Positions 60,565 to 64,000 of a stretch of 64,000 nucleotides of DNA are shown here, in pieces. Position 1 is the first letter of the stretch; every line of letters begins with the position of its first letter. The notes beneath the pieces are model-generated. The model had not been told where the DNA came from. It worked only from the letters and a program-made list of their open reading frames with translations, and did not search any database. The position numbers and the translations under genes are program-made. The stretch covers positions 22,831-86,830 of the forward strand of contig NZ_QNRY01000012.1 in NCBI RefSeq assembly GCF_003315515.1. The letters run 5' to 3'. The stretch comes from Brenneria salicis ATCC 15712 = DSM 30166. GTDB taxonomy: Bacteria > Pseudomonadota > Gammaproteobacteria > Enterobacterales > Enterobacteriaceae.

Positions 60565-62091
60565 ATGTCACTGGCGGTTACCTACACACGGGCGATGATA
60601 GGCGTACAGGCGCCGGATGTGAACATTGAGGTACATATCAGCAGTGGATTGCCGGCATTAACCTTGGTTGGTTTGCCCGAAACCACCGTCAAAGAGGCAC
60701 GCGATCGCGTGCGCAGCGCGCTGATTAATTGCGGTTTTACGTTTCCCGCCAAGCGCATAACGGTAAATCTTGCGCCAGCCGATCTGCCGAAAGAAGGCGG
60801 GCGTTACGATCTCCCTATCGCTCTGGCGATTCTGGCGGCCTCAGAGCAAATTGACGGCACGAGACTCAGCCAGTATGAGTTTCTTGGCGAGTTAGGCCTT
60901 TCAGGTACTTTACGTGGCGTTAACGGCGCGATCCCGGCAGCGCTGGCAGCAACAAAATCCGGTCGCCAACTGATCTTGCCTGAAGACAATAAGCAGGAAA
61001 TGGCGCTAATCCCTCAGGGAGACGTGCTGATGGCCGACCATCTGTTGCAGGTTTGTGCTTTCTTACAGGGTGAGGAAGCATTACTCCGTAGCCATGAAAT
61101 TCCTCTGGAGACGGTGACCGATGATGATACGCCTGATCTAAAAGATATTATTGGTCAGGAGCAGGCAAAACGGGCATTGGAGATCACCGCCGCTGGCGGC
61201 CATAATCTGTTGCTGCTTGGCCCGCCCGGTACGGGTAAAACCATGCTGGCCAGCCGACTTGGTAACCTGATGCCGCCATTGAGCGATGAAGAAGCGCTGG
61301 AAAGCGCAGCAATAAACTGTTTGATCAATATCGATGCGATCATGAAACACTGGCGTGCACGACCATTCAGAGCCCCGCATCATAGCGCCTCCATGACGGC
61401 GCTCGTCGGCGGGGGATCGCTGCCCAAACCAGGAGAGATTTCTCTCGCACATAATGGCGTTTTGTTTCTGGATGAACTTCCAGAGTTCGAAAGACGAGTT
61501 TTAGACGCACTGCGAGAGCCGCTGGAATCGGGTGAGATCGTTATTTCCCGTACTCGCGCCAAAGTTCGTTATCCGGCACGTGTTCAGCTTGTTGCAGCCA
61601 TGAACCCAAGCCCTTCGGGCCATTATCAGGGGATACATAACCGCCTTCCGGCACAGCAAATTCTACGTTATCTCAGCAAACTATCCGGCCCGTTTCTGGA
61701 TCGCTTTGATATCTCTATTGAAGTTCCATTATTGCCGCCTGGTGTCCTACGCCAGCAAAACGCTCACGGGGAAAGCAGCGCTACCGTCAGGGCACGCGTG
61801 CTGGCAGCAAGACAGCGGCAAATCCACCGCGCCAATAAAATCAATGCGCTACTGAAGCCGAATGAAATCGAGAAATACTGTCGTTTGAAATCGGAAGATG
61901 CCGGTTATCTGGAAGAGGTAATGAGTAAGCTGGGATTATCAGTACGCGCCTGGCACAGAATATTAAAAGTTGCCCGCACCATTGCCGACCTCGCCGATCA
62001 GTCTGAGATTCACAAAAATCACCTTGCTGAAGCACTCAGTTATCGATGTATGGATCGCCTGTTGATACAACTACACAAAAACCTTGGATGA
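60565..62091 (+). CDS. comM: Mg-chelatase-like AAA+ protein ComM (YifB)
   Basis: 508 residues. N-terminal ChlI/Lon-like domain (SLAVTYTRAMIGVQAPDVNIEV), AAA+ module with Walker A GPPGTGKTML near 219-228 and Walker B FLDELPEF, then a C-terminal Mg-chelatase-associated domain (VRARVLAARQRQIHRAN). Relatives are hexameric helicases that aid branch migration when foreign DNA is integrated in natural transformation. Start ATG 60565 with GGAGG. Confidence 0.95.
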   Translation: MSLAVTYTRAMIGVQAPDVNIEVHISSGLPALTLVGLPETTVKEARDRVRSALINCGFTFPAKRITVNLAPADLPKEGGRYDLPIALAILAASEQIDGTRLSQYEFLGELGLSGTLRGVNGAIPAALAATKSGRQLILPEDNKQEMALIPQGDVLMADHLLQVCAFLQGEEALLRSHEIPLETVTDDDTPDLKDIIGQEQAKRALEITAAGGHNLLLLGPPGTGKTMLASRLGNLMPPLSDEEALESAAINCLINIDAIMKHWRARPFRAPHHSASMTALVGGGSLPKPGEISLAHNGVLFLDELPEFERRVLDALREPLESGEIVISRTRAKVRYPARVQLVAAMNPSPSGHYQGIHNRLPAQQILRYLSKLSGPFLDRFDISIEVPLLPPGVLRQQNAHGESSATVRARVLAARQRQIHRANKINALLKPNEIEKYCRLKSEDAGYLEEVMSKLGLSVRAWHRILKVARTIADLADQSEIHKNHLAEALSYRCMDRLLIQLHKNLG

Positions 62092-62224
62092 GAATAGCTG
62101 CGCGGTTCCAAGAGAGATGCACATGAAGCGATTAACGTTTGAAGATCAGGAATAAATAATGTCAGGCGTATTTTTAGCATTGCGCCGCTACGGCCCAGAG
62201 GGAGATGGACAAGGATGTTCATCG

Positions 62225-62249
62225 TAAAAAATAGGGCTTTCGCCCCATT
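62225..62249 (-). terminator. maoP terminator
   Basis: On the minus strand GGGGC-GAAA-GCCCTA followed by six T, 7 bases after the maoP stop. Confidence 0.8.
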
Positions 62250-62255
62250 TTATTA

Positions 62256-62594
62256 CTAATCATCACTTTCGGTGTATTCTTCAACCGCGTCCATTTGCGG
62301 CTTGCCACCGGACAACGTGTGGAAACGCTTGGGACGACGGATACGATCCAGATATTTGGACCATATTTTTTCCATGTCTGTCTCAGCCTTACGCTCGCCA
62401 CGACACATCGCCACAAACTGTACTTCTTCTTCGGTAATCGGTTCGCGTTTACCCAGATCAAGTTCGTTAAAGGCATAACCGTGGCGTTCCAACAGTTGTG
62501 CTTCTTTAATAGTAAAGTCGCCGTGCCGGGAAAAACCACGTGGATAAAACTTGTTATCAAAAAAACGATTATTGGTAGAGAAGCTTTCCGCCAT
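62256..62594 (-). CDS. maoP: Macrodomain Ori organisation protein MaoP (YifE)
   Basis: 112 residues from [20 protein letters not shown], as E. coli; the frame is open to 62678. Conserved [32 protein letters not shown]. MaoP acts with a nearby DNA site, maoS, to confine the Ori macrodomain; I could not pinpoint maoS. Divergent from hdfR, the standard arrangement. Confidence 0.96.
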   Translation of the reverse strand: MAESFSTNNRFFDNKFYPRGFSRHGDFTIKEAQLLERHGYAFNELDLGKREPITEEEVQFVAMCRGERKAETDMEKIWSKYLDRIRRPKRFHTLSGGKPQMDAVEEYTESDD

Positions 62595-62713
62595 CTTACA
62601 CGCTCCTAATTCTTCTATGGTCGTGTTGTTTATGGCGCGGAGTATTAGATAGGCTTGACATTGTGTAAAACAAAACATTTAAATCATTACGACAAAATTT
62701 TTTGGAGATAGGC

Positions 62714-63541
62714 GTGGATACCGAATTACTAAAAACCTTTCTGGAAGTCAGCAGGACCCGACACTTTGGCCGCGCCGCAGAATCGCTTTATCTGACACAG
62801 TCAGCGGTAAGTTTCCGTATTCGTCAGTTAGAGACTCAGCTTGGGGCAAATTTATTTACCCGTCACCGAAATAACATCCGCTTAACTCCAGCAGGAGAGC
62901 GGCTGTTACCCTATGCGGAAAGCTTGATAGGCACCTGGCAAATCGCCAAAAAAGAGGTCGCACGTTCACAACAGCATAGCCTGCTCTCCGTTGGCGCCAC
63001 CGCCTCACTGTGGGAGGCCTATCTTACGTCGTGGTTACAGTCGCTCTATCAGAAACGGCCTTTGCTACAGTTGGAAGCACGTATCGCACTGCGCCACTCA
63101 TTGGTAAAGCAACTTCATGAACGTCAGTTGGATCTGTTGATCACGACAGAACAGCCGAAAATGGAAGAATTGGCGAGCCAACTTTTAGGCAACTTTTCAC
63201 TCTCGCTTTTCACCTCCGCAGAAAACGAGAATAATCAGGATCTGCCTTACATCAAGCTGGAATGGGGAGCTGATTTTCATCAGCAAGAAAGTCTGCTGTT
63301 ACTCAGCGATCAACTTCCCGTGCTTACTACCACATCCGCACATCTTACTCGCCAGCTACTGGTGACCACCAGCGGCTGCGCCTTCCTGCCCAGCCACTGG
63401 CTACAGATCTATCCTCATCTGAAAGCATTAAACGACACGCCGCCCGTAGTACGGCCATTTTATGCCGTCTGGCTACAAAACAGCGATCAACAGGCGTTAA
63501 TTCGTCAGTTACTCAAAACACCGATTGCTATATCGACGTAG
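62714..63541 (+). CDS. hdfR: LysR-type regulator HdfR
   Basis: 275 residues. The start is GTG at 62714 ([20 protein letters not shown]), six bases after GGAG; the frame opens at TTG 62702. N-terminal [23 protein letters not shown]; effector domain includes [20 protein letters not shown]. In E. coli it represses flhDC and is opposed by H-NS. Ends with a terminator hairpin. Confidence 0.95.
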   Translation: MDTELLKTFLEVSRTRHFGRAAESLYLTQSAVSFRIRQLETQLGANLFTRHRNNIRLTPAGERLLPYAESLIGTWQIAKKEVARSQQHSLLSVGATASLWEAYLTSWLQSLYQKRPLLQLEARIALRHSLVKQLHERQLDLLITTEQPKMEELASQLLGNFSLSLFTSAENENNQDLPYIKLEWGADFHQQESLLLLSDQLPVLTTTSAHLTRQLLVTTSGCAFLPSHWLQIYPHLKALNDTPPVVRPFYAVWLQNSDQQALIRQLLKTPIAIST

Positions 63542-63558
63542 CAATACACATCGCTTAG

Positions 63559-63596
63559 GCACGTCTGAGCCAATCAGAACGTGCTTAATGTTTTTT
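63559..63596 (+). terminator. hdfR terminator
   Basis: Arms GCACGTCTGA and TCAGAACGTGC (one bulged A) with loop GCCAA, then TTAATG and six T. Confidence 0.7.
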
Positions 63597-63979
63597 ATAA
63601 ACCACTCAAAGCAAACAGCAGTAATCCGATAACAATTAATATTTTTTTGATCGACGATACATATTTGTGGCAGATCACGACCAATAAATAAATTTACTGC
63701 AACAGATAAGTTAAGCAATAAATTTCCTTGCTGATGTACCGCACCGACATCTAATAATTGTGAATATACTATATTAGTTGAGTTAATCAGCATCCTTTCA
63801 AGAATAATCTCCCCATTTGAATGACTATAACCCCGGAAAGCGTTTTTATCAGTGGGGATTTTACTACAGTATTCTGATCCAGCAAGACCACTATCTTGCC
63901 GCTTTCTAAATAGCTGTTCCAAATAGTAGATCACTTTGAGGGAACTCAGTCCGAGTTGAGCGATCTGATCAATCGCCAA
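63595..63979 (-). pseudogene. Unrecognised AT-rich gene, possibly frame-shifted at an A7 run
   Basis: An open minus-strand frame from TTG 63979 runs 156 codons to 63509, but its last part crosses the hdfR terminator and the end of hdfR, which is unlikely for a real gene. At a run of seven A (63642-63648 on the minus strand) a one-base shift gives a typical hydrophobic C-terminus, KKILIVIGLLLFALSGL, with stop at 63595-63597. So this looks like a gene of about 125 residues broken there, or with a sequencing error. The main part (ILERMLINSTNIVYSQLLDV) resembles no family I know. Much more AT-rich than hdfR. Confidence 0.4.
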
Positions 63980-64000
63980 AAATCACAAATCACCAACCGG

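Overview
The window is a chromosomal segment of an enterobacterium. Gene order and protein sequence match the E. coli 84-86 min region (uvrD, dapF, cyaA, hemCDXY, the Arg-His-Leu-Pro tRNA cluster, the ECA cluster, rho, trxA, rhlB, gppA, rep, ilv, maoP/hdfR), with insertions that point to the Pectobacteriaceae (Pectobacterium, Dickeya, Brenneria and relatives). The genus is an inference, not something the sequence proves.

Layout, left to right. (1) 1-9.0 kb, mostly minus strand: the 5' part of uvrD with a LexA box, then lptM-dapF-yigA-xerC-yigB. A frataxin gene (cyaY) lies divergent to lptM and carries an internal frame-shifting deletion. An extra MFS transporter sits between cyaY and cyaA. 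(2) 9.2-13.3 kb, plus strand: the heme operon hemC-hemD-hemX-hemY. (3) 13.3-22.6 kb: a variable region between hemY and the tRNA cluster, where E. coli K-12 has asl genes. It holds a DJ-1/PfpI-family protein and a six-gene minus-strand operon (lyase, GNAT acetyltransferase, amino-acid ABC transporter, M20 deacetylase). That operon matches the S-(2-succino)cysteine salvage route. A YbdH-like dehydrogenase and a second, divergent copy of the transporter's binding lipoprotein follow. (4) 22.7-23.2 kb: four tRNA genes with a clear promoter and terminator.

(5) 23.4-35.6 kb, minus strand: the complete enterobacterial common antigen cluster wecA-wzzE-wecB-wecC-rffG-wecD-wecE-wzxE-wecF-wzyE-wecG, but without rffH between rffG and wecD. 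(6) 35.9-43.4 kb: rho with a long leader, trxA, rhlB-gppA, rep, ppiC. (7) 43.4-50.2 kb: putA and putP, divergent around a PutA operator pair, then an AT-rich two-gene module. The module has a small polymorphic-toxin type 44 domain protein and a membrane protein that may be its immunity protein. It is bracketed by two copies of the same terminator hairpin. (8) 50.2-60.3 kb: ilvC/ilvY and the attenuated ilvLGMEDA operon with a full-length ilvG, plus a DUF2461 gene. (9) 60.5-64 kb: comM (yifB), maoP, hdfR, and an AT-rich unrecognised ORF that looks frame-shifted at an A7 run.

Most of the window is housekeeping. The parts worth a second look are the broken cyaY, the 2SC-type operon with its palindrome and twin binding proteins, the toxin/immunity module between repeated terminators, the missing rffH, and the AT-rich right end.
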